Below, piece by piece: positions 1-5,842 of a stretch of DNA of 5,852 bases. Each line of letters starts with the position of its first letter. Position 1 is the first letter of the stretch. The position numbers and the translations under genes were made by a program. The notes below the pieces were generated by a model, which was given only the letters and a program-made list of their open reading frames with translations, did not search any database and had not been told where the DNA came from. Source of the stretch: Bacillota bacterium (GTDB lineage Bacteria; Bacillota; Desulfitobacteriia; Desulfitobacteriales; Desulfitobacteriaceae); contig JAEWCM010000028.1 of assembly GCA_023390635.1 (NCBI GenBank), positions 1 to 5,852 of the forward strand. The letters run 5' to 3'.

Positions 1-245
1 AAATTCCTGAAGGGACTCAGACAGGAACGGTTTTTCGGGTGAAAGGCCACGGAGTTCCCCATCGCAGAGGCTCGGGAAGAGGAGATGAACACGTCAAGGT
101 GACAGTTACTACCCCGACAAAGCTGACGGAGAAGCAGAAGCAGTTACTGAGGGATTTTGGTGAGATCACCACGGAACATCAACAAATGGGCAAAAAGTCT
201 TTATTTGAGAAATTCAAAGAAAACCTCCGCGACGCTATGGGGTGA
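1..245 (+). CDS. dnaJ: Chaperone protein DnaJ, C-terminal fragment (5' end outside window)
   Basis: This is the 3' end of dnaJ, the Hsp40 co-chaperone that delivers unfolded proteins to DnaK and stimulates its ATPase in the cytoplasm. The reading frame is open from position 3. Its first visible residues, IPEGTQTGTVFRVKGHGVP, followed by RGSGRGDEHVKV and TPTKLTEKQKQLL, are the conserved end of the second substrate-binding beta domain of type I DnaJ proteins. A charged C-terminal helix follows and the stop is TGA at 243-245. The J domain, G/F linker and zinc-finger repeats would lie upstream. A GTG at 39 falls inside the conserved domain and is not a real start. prmA begins 18 nt downstream, so the two are probably co-transcribed. 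In Firmicutes this gene usually follows hrcA, grpE and dnaK under HrcA/CIRCE control, but that part is not visible here. Confidence 0.96.
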   Translation, partial: IPEGTQTGTVFRVKGHGVPHRRGSGRGDEHVKVTVTTPTKLTEKQKQLLRDFGEITTEHQQMGKKSLFEKFKENLRDAMG

Positions 246-263
246 AGATTAGGAGAATAAAGA

Positions 264-1205
264 ATGAATTGGCGCGAAGTGGCGGTAACGGTTTCTTCTC
301 AGGGAGAAGAGGCTGTTGCCGATCTTTTTTATCAACTAGGGTGTACAGGAGTGACGGTGGATAATCCGGCACTTATCCAAGAGTACATTGAATCAGAGGC
401 ATGGGATTATTATGAATTCGCTGAATTGCAGATCGACGGAAAAGTAATCGTTAAAGGGTACTTATTTGAAGATAATGAGCTGGATCAAAAACTGACCTTC
501 ATTGAAACTGGAATCAAAGAACTCATCAACTGTTTTCCTGAGTGGGTGGTCCAAATTAAAGGACATAGGGTAAAGGAAGAGGATTGGGCCAACGCTTGGA
601 AAGCATATTTCAAGCCCACCCGAATCGGAAAACATTTTCTGATCAAGCCTACTTGGGAAGAAATCATTCCCTTGCCGGATGATGAAGTATTGGAGCTTGA
701 TCCGGGGATGGCTTTCGGAACAGGGACTCATGCCACAACCACCCTTTGTTTGGAGGCCTTGGAGGAAATTGTTCGACCGGGTCAAAAGGTTTATGATTTA
801 GGAACTGGCTCAGGTATTTTAGCCATTGCTGCTGCTAAACTAGGAGCTGAAGTGGCAGGCGTGGACTTGGATGAAGTCGCTGTGAGAGTGGCTAGAGCGA
901 ATGTGACTCTTAACGATGTGGAATCTCAGGTAACCATTTATAGGGGGGATCTGGGGACGGTATTGCAAGGACAAGCGCAAATTGTGGTGGCCAATATTAT
1001 TGCTGATGTCATTTTAGATCTGATCCCGGATTTGCCTAGAATTCTCCAACCGGGAGGAGATTTTCTTGCTTCCGGTATTATCTTAGGGAGAAGTAAAGAT
1101 GTAGAGAAGGGTCTGGAAGAAGCGGGGATGGAAATTATCGCACGAAAAGAAGAAGGATCATGGGTTCTGTTCCACGCAAGGAGGGCAGTCAGTGCATCGG
1201 TTTAA
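264..1205 (+). CDS. prmA: Ribosomal protein L11 methyltransferase PrmA
   Basis: PrmA is a cytoplasmic SAM-dependent enzyme that methylates amino groups of ribosomal protein L11. The 313 residues match the usual Firmicute length. The N-terminal part (about 1-100) corresponds to the L11-recognition domain. A linker carries EEDWANAWKAYFKP (105-118). The catalytic Rossmann domain shows FGTGTHATT (151-159), the SAM-binding motif I DLGTGSG (178-184), an acidic residue after strand 2 in GVDLDE (199-204), and VANII (242-246), the family's equivalent of the NPPY-like motif. The ATG at 264 is supported by AGGAG at 251-255, 8 nt upstream. The gene lies 18 nt after dnaJ, and its last 14 nt overlap the start of rsmE, which points to a shared transcript and translational coupling. 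Nothing in the protein looks broken. Confidence 0.97.
   Translation: MNWREVAVTVSSQGEEAVADLFYQLGCTGVTVDNPALIQEYIESEAWDYYEFAELQIDGKVIVKGYLFEDNELDQKLTFIETGIKELINCFPEWVVQIKGHRVKEEDWANAWKAYFKPTRIGKHFLIKPTWEEIIPLPDDEVLELDPGMAFGTGTHATTTLCLEALEEIVRPGQKVYDLGTGSGILAIAAAKLGAEVAGVDLDEVAVRVARANVTLNDVESQVTIYRGDLGTVLQGQAQIVVANIIADVILDLIPDLPRILQPGGDFLASGIILGRSKDVEKGLEEAGMEIIARKEEGSWVLFHARRAVSASV
1178..1184 (+). promoter_or_regulatory. Ribosome binding site deciding the GTG start of rsmE
   Basis: AAGGAGG lies entirely inside the prmA coding sequence and ends 7 nt before the GTG at 1192. It is a full match to the anti-Shine-Dalgarno complement. It supports the overlapping GTG start over the in-frame ATG at 1207, for which it would be too distant. 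Confidence 0.85.
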
Positions 1206-1929
1206 AATGACGGAATTGGGAGAACAGGTCTTTTGGCTGCGTGATCAGGAAAGGGATCATTTGGTCCGGGTTCTGCGCCTGGGCGTAGGAGATAAGGTCG
1301 TGGGCTATGATAATACCGGAGCAGAGCACTTGGGTGTGGTGGAATGCATTAATGAGAAGAGTGTGACCTGTCGGATTCTTAGTTCCGATTACCCGGAAGT
1401 GGAGGCGAAGACAGAAGTTTATCTGGTAGCCGGTCTTTCTAAAGGAGAAAAGATGGAGTGGGTGATACAGAAGGGAACAGAGCTGGGAATGGCAGGACTG
1501 GTCCCTTTGAGGACACGGCGTGCTGTCATGAAGCTGGAAGGAGAGAAGGCACGGGAACGGGTGGATCGTTGGCAAAAAATTGCCGTGGAGGCGGCTAAAC
1601 AGTCTCACAGGGTCCATGAACCTAAGATTTATCCTGTCAGTGCCTGGCAGGAGATGTCTGATCTTCTCCCTCGGGAAACTCAATGGATCATTCCTTACGA
1701 GGAGGAAAAGGCGCAAGGGCTTAATCATGTGCTGGCTCAGCTGGATCAGAATAAGCCCATTGCCGTACTGATCGGTCCTGAAGGTGGCTTTGATCCTCAG
1801 GAGGTGGAAAAGGCTGTCCATGATTTATCTGCTTTCCCGGTGAGCCTCGGTCCGCGTATTCTCCGGGCCGAAACGGCGGCGTTAGCGGCCTTGACTCTGG
1901 TACTCGGCTATTGGGGGGATTTGGGTTAA
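1192..1929 (+). CDS. rsmE: 16S rRNA m3U1498 methyltransferase RsmE
   Basis: RsmE is a SPOUT-class SAM-dependent methyltransferase that makes N3-methyluridine at position 1498 (E. coli numbering) of 16S rRNA, near the decoding centre. The protein is 245 residues, normal for the family. An N-terminal PUA-like RNA-binding domain (about 1-70, with HLVRVLRLGVGDKV) leads into the SPOUT domain. There the family motifs are clear: GLSKGEKMEWVIQKGTELG (81-99), RWQKIAVEAAKQSHR (126-140), GPEGGF (195-200) and LGPRILRAETAA (219-230), the last forming the knot that binds SAM. The start is GTG at 1192. It is chosen because a strong Shine-Dalgarno sequence lies 7 nt upstream and because it gives the usual HRF N-terminus. 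The first 14 nt overlap prmA, and the stop shares one base with the mtaB start. Confidence 0.96.
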   Translation: MHRFKMTELGEQVFWLRDQERDHLVRVLRLGVGDKVVGYDNTGAEHLGVVECINEKSVTCRILSSDYPEVEAKTEVYLVAGLSKGEKMEWVIQKGTELGMAGLVPLRTRRAVMKLEGEKARERVDRWQKIAVEAAKQSHRVHEPKIYPVSAWQEMSDLLPRETQWIIPYEEEKAQGLNHVLAQLDQNKPIAVLIGPEGGFDPQEVEKAVHDLSAFPVSLGPRILRAETAALAALTLVLGYWGDLG

Positions 1930-3266
1930 TGGAGAAATGCTATTCGGATGAGCGGACAGTCTGCTTTATGACTTTAGGCTGCAAGGTCAATCAAACAGAA
2001 AGCGAGGCGCTTGCCCAGCTTTTCCGGGAAAAGGGCTATATCGTTGTGGATAAGGGAGATGAAGCGGGAATTGTTGTGGTGAACACCTGTACGGTGACCA
2101 ACACCGGAGATGCTAAATCCCGTCAAATGATCAGGAGAATGATCAAGGTTCATCCTGAAAGCTTTGTGGTGGTGACAGGATGTTATGCCCAGACTTCCTC
2201 TCAGGAGATTATGGCAATTGAAGGGGTGGATCTTCTTTTAGGCACTCAGGACAGAAACAGGATTCTGGAATTGATCGATCAGGTGAAGAAAGAACGGTCT
2301 CCCCGCAATGCCGTTCATGATATCGAGCAGAAAACTGAATTTGAGGAACTGCCTCAACTTCAGAATGAGCATCGAACCAGGGCTACCTTGAAAATCGAAG
2401 AAGGGTGTGACCAATTCTGCACTTACTGCATTATTCCTTACGCCAGAGGGCCGGTAAGAAGTCGTCTGCCCCATAACACCTTAGCAGAGGCGAAGAGTCT
2501 GGTCGAAAGCGGTTTTAAGGAAATTGTGCTGACAGGTATTCATTTAGGTGCCTATGGCAAAGACCTTACCCTGACTGATGGAACATGGGACTTGGCCCGT
2601 TTGATCCGCCATCTCATTGAGATTCCTGGTTTGGAACGGTTACGCCTTAGCTCGATTGAACCAATGGAGGTAAATGATGATCTGGTGACGGTCTTTCAAA
2701 TGTCCTCTAAACTTTGCCCCCATCTCCATATTCCTCTGCAAAGCGGGAGTGATGCTGTGCTGGCCAGGATGAACCGCCCTTATACTTTAGATGAATATGC
2801 AGTTTTGTTGAAAAAACTCAAAAAGCTTATTCCTGGTCTGGCAGTCACAACTGATGTGATTGTGGGCTTTCCTGGGGAAGAGGAATTAGATCATTATCAG
2901 GCTCTGCAGTTTATTGAAAGGTGCGGTTTTGCCGGAATTCATGTCTTTCCTTATTCTAAGCGGAAGGGTACCCCTGCTGCTGAATATCCCGATCAAATAC
3001 CGAGAAAAATAAAAGAAGAGAGAGTCAGGGAATTGATGGCGATTGGCAAGGCAAGCAAGGAAGCTTATGCCCAGAGGTTTATCGGTCAAACTCTGGACGT
3101 TCTGATTGAAAAAGTGGATGATATGGGAAGAGGAATAGGGCACACTCCGAATTACCTGGAAGTGATCTTGCCGGCTGCACTGGCTGAGCGAGGGCAGTGG
3201 TTGATAGGTGAACGGATGGCTGTGGAGATAAAGGAGGAATATTTGCTCACTTTAAAGAATCCTTAA
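1929..3266 (+). CDS. mtaB: tRNA (t6A37) methylthiotransferase MtaB
   Basis: MtaB is a radical-SAM methylthiotransferase that converts N6-threonylcarbamoyladenosine at tRNA position 37 to its 2-methylthio form, improving decoding of ANN codons. Counted from the ATG at 1929, the protein has 445 residues. The N-terminal methylthiotransferase domain has the three cysteines that hold the auxiliary 4Fe-4S cluster: C18 (TLGCKVNQTE), C54 (NTCTVT) and C85 (TGCYAQ). The radical-SAM core has CDQFCTYC with C160, C164 and C167, then SSIEP (241-245), HIPLQSGSD (267-275) and a GFPGE motif (313-317). A TRAM RNA-binding domain fills about 380-442. LGCKVNQTES and the overall pattern fit the MtaB/YqeV branch rather than MiaB or RimO. 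An in-frame TTG at 1911 would add six residues, but ATG forms the tight TAATG junction with rsmE and has a G-rich ribosome site (1912-1919) at suitable distance. Confidence 0.95.
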   Translation: MEKCYSDERTVCFMTLGCKVNQTESEALAQLFREKGYIVVDKGDEAGIVVVNTCTVTNTGDAKSRQMIRRMIKVHPESFVVVTGCYAQTSSQEIMAIEGVDLLLGTQDRNRILELIDQVKKERSPRNAVHDIEQKTEFEELPQLQNEHRTRATLKIEEGCDQFCTYCIIPYARGPVRSRLPHNTLAEAKSLVESGFKEIVLTGIHLGAYGKDLTLTDGTWDLARLIRHLIEIPGLERLRLSSIEPMEVNDDLVTVFQMSSKLCPHLHIPLQSGSDAVLARMNRPYTLDEYAVLLKKLKKLIPGLAVTTDVIVGFPGEEELDHYQALQFIERCGFAGIHVFPYSKRKGTPAAEYPDQIPRKIKEERVRELMAIGKASKEAYAQRFIGQTLDVLIEKVDDMGRGIGHTPNYLEVILPAALAERGQWLIGERMAVEIKEEYLLTLKNP

Positions 3267-3299
3267 ATTGGTTGTACTAAATAAAATAAATCAAAAAAA

Positions 3300-3329
3300 C
3301 TGGCAGAATGAATTTGATATGAATACAAT
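3300..3329 (+). promoter_or_regulatory. Possible weak sigma-A promoter before the HIT gene
   Basis: CTGGCA (3300-3305, four of six consensus bases) is separated by 18 nt from TACAAT (3324-3329, five of six). It lies in the 83-nt AT-rich gap after mtaB, where the tight operon spacing is broken. No terminator hairpin is seen in that gap, so read-through from mtaB is also expected. In DNA this AT-rich such a match can occur by chance. Confidence 0.3.
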
Positions 3330-3337
3330 AAACGAAT

Positions 3338-3344
3338 GGAGGAG
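3338..3344 (+). promoter_or_regulatory. Ribosome binding site for the GTG start of the HIT gene
   Basis: GGAGGAG ends 5 nt before the GTG at 3350. No ATG lies near a comparable site, and the next in-frame ATG is deep inside the conserved domain, so this site fixes the start. Confidence 0.8.
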
Positions 3345-3349
3345 AGAAA

Positions 3350-3694
3350 GTGACAGATTGCCTGTTTTGTAAGATTAATGCCCGCGAGATTCCCAGTGAG
3401 ATTGTCTATGAAGATGAACAAGTTTTAGTGTTTAAGGATATTAATCCTTTGGCTCCAGTGCATTTGCTGGTAATACCCAAGAAACATATTGATGATTTAA
3501 ATGGGATTCAGGAAGAAGACGAAAAGTTACTGGCCCATTTAATGATGGTAATCAAAGAAATGGCAAAAGAATATGGAGTGCAAGAATCAGGATACAGAGT
3601 GATTACCAATATCGGCGAAGACGGTGGACAAATTATAAAACATTTACATTTCCACATCATTGGTGGCAAAGCATTAGGTTCAAAGTTAGGTTAA
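3350..3694 (+). CDS. Histidine triad (HIT) family nucleotide-binding protein
   Basis: This encodes a small HIT-domain protein of the HINT/PKCI branch, usually a dimeric cytoplasmic purine-nucleoside phosphoramidase or nucleotidyl hydrolase; the natural bacterial substrate is not well settled. It has 114 residues, the normal size. It opens with CLFCKI (4-9), the usual N-terminal CxxC pattern, then EIPSEIVYEDE and FKDINPLAPVHLLVIPKKHI (28-47). The histidine triad is HLHFHII (98-104), with H98, H100 and H102 as the catalytic set, preceded by GEDGGQ (89-94). After GG (105-106) the protein ends KALGSKLG rather than the WPPG-like end many relatives have. It is more isolated than the upstream genes, with 83 nt before and 188 nt after it. 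The family assignment is firm; the exact substrate is unknown. Confidence 0.94.
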   Translation: MTDCLFCKINAREIPSEIVYEDEQVLVFKDINPLAPVHLLVIPKKHIDDLNGIQEEDEKLLAHLMMVIKEMAKEYGVQESGYRVITNIGEDGGQIIKHLHFHIIGGKALGSKLG

Positions 3695-3774
3695 GAGACA
3701 GAGTAAAGCTATTTCCAGTACATTTGAGAAAAAATTTGATAGGGTATGCATCATATAAAATATACAATGAATTG

Positions 3775-3818
3775 GTCTAGGAAGTATTGATCTATGCCTG
3801 AACTTGACTCACCTAGAC
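3775..3818. repeat. Inverted repeat spanning the rpsU -35 region
   Basis: GTCTAGG (3775-3781) and CCTAGAC (3812-3818) are perfect 7-bp reverse complements separated by 30 nt. The right arm lies between the -35 and -10 boxes of the rpsU promoter, and the -35 box lies within the loop. It could be a pair of operator half-sites or a chance match. It lacks a following T-run, so it is not an intrinsic terminator of the HIT gene. Confidence 0.4.
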
Positions 3819-3832
3819 ACTTCAATTATAAT
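3804..3832 (+). promoter_or_regulatory. Strong sigma-A promoter for rpsU-yqeY
   Basis: TTGACT (3804-3809, five of six consensus bases) is followed after exactly 17 nt by a perfect TATAAT (3827-3832). Transcription would start near 3839-3840, giving a leader of about 44 nt that includes the rpsU ribosome binding site. This is the best promoter match in the window. It makes rpsU-yqeY a separately transcribed unit inside the larger block. Confidence 0.85.
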
Positions 3833-3882
3833 TATTTTATGTGCATGTATTGTTTCATTGACCTGTGGAGGGAGGGATAAAA

Positions 3883-4059
3883 ATGAGTGAAATAAAGGTA
3901 GGAAAAAATGAATCCCTGGATAGCGCACTCCGCCGGTTCAAGCGCACTTGTCAGCGTGCAGGCGTTATGTCGGAAGCTCGTAAGCATGAGCACTACGAAA
4001 AGCCAAGTGTTAAGAAGAAAAAGAAATCCGAAGCTGCTCGCAAGCGCAAGTTTAAGTAA
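3883..4059 (+). CDS. rpsU: 30S ribosomal protein S21
   Basis: S21 is a small, very basic protein of the 30S subunit platform, near the anti-Shine-Dalgarno end of 16S rRNA, and contributes to initiation. The 58 residues are the typical length. The family core is obvious: SEIKVGKNESLDSALRRFKR (2-21), then RAGVMSEARKHEHYEKPS (25-42) and a lysine/arginine-rich tail ending KRKFK. The ATG at 3883 has the purine-rich ribosome site GGAGGGAGGG (3867-3876), 6 nt upstream. An in-frame GTG at 3865 overlaps that site and is rejected as a start. The gene has its own promoter (3804-3832), in line with the high expression a ribosomal protein needs. yqeY follows after 9 nt, a common pairing in Firmicutes. Confidence 0.97.
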   Translation: MSEIKVGKNESLDSALRRFKRTCQRAGVMSEARKHEHYEKPSVKKKKKSEAARKRKFK

Positions 4060-4063
4060 GGAG
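4058..4063 (+). promoter_or_regulatory. Ribosome binding site deciding the TTG start of yqeY
   Basis: AAGGAG begins within the rpsU stop codon and ends 5 nt before TTG at 4069. A second in-frame TTG at 4075 would be 11 nt away, which is less favourable. No ATG is available until residue 10, where the conserved N-terminal helix has already begun. Confidence 0.7.
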
Positions 4064-4068
4064 TTGGC

Positions 4069-4533
4069 TTGACGTTGTCCCTGAAAGATCGTCTTATGGA
4101 AGATATGAAGGCTGCCATGAAGGCCAAAGAGGAGGGGAAGGTTAGACTTTCCGTTATCCGAATGGTTAGGGCCGCCATTAAGAATGCTGAAATAGATAAG
4201 CATACTGAATTTAATGACGAACAGGTTATTGAGGTATTAGCCCGTGAGCTGAAACAGCGTCGGGATGCTTTGGTTGAATTCGAAAAAGCCAATCGCCCGG
4301 AGTTGGTCCAAGGATTGGAAGCAGAAATCGCCGTTCTGATGGACTACCTTCCCCAGCAAATGTCTGAAGGGGAGATTCGTCAATTAGCTCAGGAAACGAT
4401 TGCTGCTGTAGGAGCGAAAGATGCTAAGGATTTAGGCAAGGTAATGGGTGCCATTACAGCCAAAACTAAAGGGCGGGCTGATGGAAAGCTTGTGAACCAA
4501 ATTGTGCGTTCTCTTTTAGAGAATTCGAATTAA
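4069..4533 (+). CDS. yqeY: GatB/YqeY domain-containing protein
   Basis: The product is a 154-residue cytoplasmic protein of the GatB/YqeY family. Its domain resembles the C-terminal tRNA-binding tail of GatB, the subunit of the tRNA-dependent amidotransferase, so an RNA- or tRNA-related role is plausible, but the function of stand-alone YqeY is not established. Visible family features are the N-terminal helix LKDRLMEDMKAAMKAKEEGK, RLSVIRMVRAAIKNAEID (26-43), DYLPQQMSE (92-100) and the C-terminal module DLGKVMGAITAK, KGRADGKLVNQIV (121-146). The start is the TTG at 4069, chosen for the AAGGAG site 5 nt upstream; TTG at 4075 would remove two residues. It lies 9 nt after rpsU and shares that promoter. 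A strong terminator begins 34 nt after its stop. Confidence 0.94.
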   Translation: MTLSLKDRLMEDMKAAMKAKEEGKVRLSVIRMVRAAIKNAEIDKHTEFNDEQVIEVLARELKQRRDALVEFEKANRPELVQGLEAEIAVLMDYLPQQMSEGEIRQLAQETIAAVGAKDAKDLGKVMGAITAKTKGRADGKLVNQIVRSLLENSN

Positions 4534-4567
4534 AATTTATATGGATTGCTATTAACCAAGCAAAAAT

Positions 4568-4602
4568 ATCTCTCCGGCATCAAGCTGGAGAGATGTTTTT
4601 TT
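4568..4602 (+). terminator. Intrinsic terminator ending the dnaJ-yqeY block
   Basis: ATCTCTCCGGC (4568-4578) pairs with GCTGGAGAGAT (4584-4594) as an 11-bp stem with one G-U pair and a five-base loop. Seven T residues follow at 4596-4602 after a single G. Read on the minus strand, the same stem is followed by an A and then five T residues (complement of 4562-4566), so it may also stop transcription arriving from the LysR gene, which has no convincing terminator of its own nearby. Confidence 0.93.
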
Positions 4603-4703
4603 GCGATTGAATATATAGAAAAGCATAAGTGCTTAAAATTAATCCCCCATAAACAGCTCAAGCGGCATCTCCTCTATGCCTTCTCCCCGCCAGCCCCGTA
4701 GCC

Positions 4704-5660
4704 TTATCGTAGCCCATCGCCATGCTTTTGCACCTGCTTCCTCTGTGCGTGTGCTTGGGAATACATCGCTAAGCAGTCAATAAATTTCTCGGTCCTGTTG
4801 TCGATTGGATAAGCTTTGTTTAGTACATAACCAAAACTTGCTTTGACTTTATCACTAATGGAAATATATACAAATTCTTTATCCCAGGCACGATGTTTGT
4901 CTGTGAGACCAACGATATTGTTATTCCGCAAAATCATCTGATCAAACACTAACGGGGAATCAACACTGATGAAGTTGGGCTTACCAAAATGATTGCATAC
5001 TTTTGTTAAGCCGTGATGCTGTATTTCTTCATTCTTTGCAACGAGTACGATAGGATATCTGAGGATAGCGGATATTGACAGGGATTTGTAACCGGCGAGC
5101 GGGTGATGCTGATTGACGCAGATGTAGGGTCTATTGCTTTCAAAGGGCGCGAAACAGAGATTATCTGGGATGTTGTAAAATTTTTTCCCTTCGATTTCGG
5201 AAAGGATCACCAGCCCGATCCGGTTTTCATCTTTACTTTCATTTTCTATCCTGGTCAAGACATTTTCCGTATTATCATACTCGACTGCAAGTTTTAATCT
5301 CGGGGCGGAATGGTAAAGGCGGGAAATTATCTCGGGCAACGCGCTTACGCCTATCTCCGCCGTCGCCAATACGGGGAGTTCGCCCTGGACGGCGTCGCTT
5401 TCGCCTGTTTCCTCGAAATTTTTCATTAGACCTTTCCATTCTCCCACAATGGTTTCCGCTATGTCGGCGGTCTTTTTCCCCGCCTCCGTTAAAGATACCC
5501 CCTGCTTGGAACGGTTTAAAAGTCTCACCCCCAATTCCGTTTCCAGACATTTGATGGAATAGCTTAGGGCTTGGACGGAAATGTGGAGTTTAGCACAAGC
5601 TGAATTCAGTGATTTACTATTAGATATTTCTAAAATGTATTCCAGCTGCTCAATCCGCAA
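4704..5660 (-). CDS. LysR-family transcriptional regulator
   Basis: The product is a 318-residue LysR-type DNA-binding regulator. The N-terminal winged helix-turn-helix is clear: QLEYILEISNSKSLNSACAK (5-24), HISVQALSYSIKCLETELG (26-44), LLNRSKQGVSLTEAGK (47-62). It continues into the usual linker helix (about 63-90). Residues from about 93 to 298 have the length and pattern of the type 2 periplasmic-binding-like effector domain, although its ligand cannot be read from sequence. The start is TTG at 5660, backed by AAGGCGG (complement of 5669-5675). Family proteins usually end near FIDCLAMY (293-300); here a polar tail of about 18 residues follows, ending QKHGDGLR, and may be foreign. The gene faces the core operon tail to tail and is unrelated to it. 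LysR regulators commonly control a divergent neighbour, which here would start beyond the right edge. The regulon is unknown. Confidence 0.92.
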   Translation of the reverse strand: MRIEQLEYILEISNSKSLNSACAKLHISVQALSYSIKCLETELGVRLLNRSKQGVSLTEAGKKTADIAETIVGEWKGLMKNFEETGESDAVQGELPVLATAEIGVSALPEIISRLYHSAPRLKLAVEYDNTENVLTRIENESKDENRIGLVILSEIEGKKFYNIPDNLCFAPFESNRPYICVNQHHPLAGYKSLSISAILRYPIVLVAKNEEIQHHGLTKVCNHFGKPNFISVDSPLVFDQMILRNNNIVGLTDKHRAWDKEFVYISISDKVKASFGYVLNKAYPIDNRTEKFIDCLAMYSQAHAQRKQVQKHGDGLR

Positions 5661-5668
5661 ATTTTATC

Positions 5669-5675
5669 CCGCCTT
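5669..5675 (-). promoter_or_regulatory. Ribosome binding site for the TTG start of the LysR gene
   Basis: On the minus strand AAGGCGG, one base from the ideal AAGGAGG, ends 8 nt before the TTG at 5660. The TTG also gives the normal LysR N-terminus one residue before the first conserved helix. No nearby ATG is in frame. Confidence 0.65.
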
Positions 5676-5764
5676 TATATAAATATAATAGATACATTGC
5701 AACATATTTCTTCAGCATTATTTCGACGGCTGCTTATCATTTCCTTTCATTCTTTGTGTTACCG

Positions 5765-5785
5765 GTTTCACATATAATTTGAAAC
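5765..5785. promoter_or_regulatory. Palindromic candidate operator enclosing a -10 box
   Basis: GTTTCA (5765-5770) and TGAAAC (5780-5785) are perfect 6-bp inverted arms separated by 9 nt. A perfect TATAAT (5773-5778) on the plus strand occupies that spacer. The -35 position upstream holds no good match (TTCTTT at 5750-5755), as often seen in promoters that need an activator. It lies between the LysR gene and a possible divergent start at 5843. Binding by this LysR protein, or by any regulator, is inference. Confidence 0.4.
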
Positions 5786-5842
5786 ACTGCTCTATAAAAA
5801 ACTATTTGATATCTAAGATTCGACAAATGGTATAAGGTAATT

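Noticed and set aside
1189..1821. 210-codon minus-strand open frame inside rsmE
   Set aside because: It lies antisense to a clear RsmE with all family motifs, and its translation is rich in His, Leu and Ser in no recognisable pattern. It is a shadow of the real gene.
3746..3751. ATGCAT palindrome and TATA-rich dyads in the HIT-rpsU gap
   Set aside because: They are short and AT-rich with no T-run or stable stem; there is no support for a terminator or RNA structure.
3724..3768. Second promoter upstream of rpsU (TTGAGA or TTGATA with TATAAA or TACAAT)
   Set aside because: The available pairs have spacers of 12, 21 or 24 nt, outside the working range for sigma-A, in AT-rich DNA where such boxes are common.
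3832..4292. Minus-strand open frames across rpsU and yqeY
   Set aside because: They are antisense to two conserved genes. The hydrophobic look of the translation comes from reading lysine- and alanine-rich codons on the other strand.
4621..4634. Small hairpin AAGCA-TAAG-TGCTT as a LysR terminator
   Set aside because: The stem is only 5 bp with two G-C pairs. A short T-run follows on the minus strand, but the structure is too weak to call.
5275..5550. 91-codon minus-strand open frame overlapping the LysR gene
   Set aside because: It is an alternative frame of the GC-rich part of LysR, full of Gly and Arg, with no family motif.
5674..5702. Minus-strand promoter TTGCAA-17-TATAAA before the LysR gene
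   Set aside because: The spacing is ideal, but transcription would begin near 5667, after the ribosome binding site at 5669-5675, so the message would lack it. The TTGCAA fits better as the core of an imperfect palindrome.
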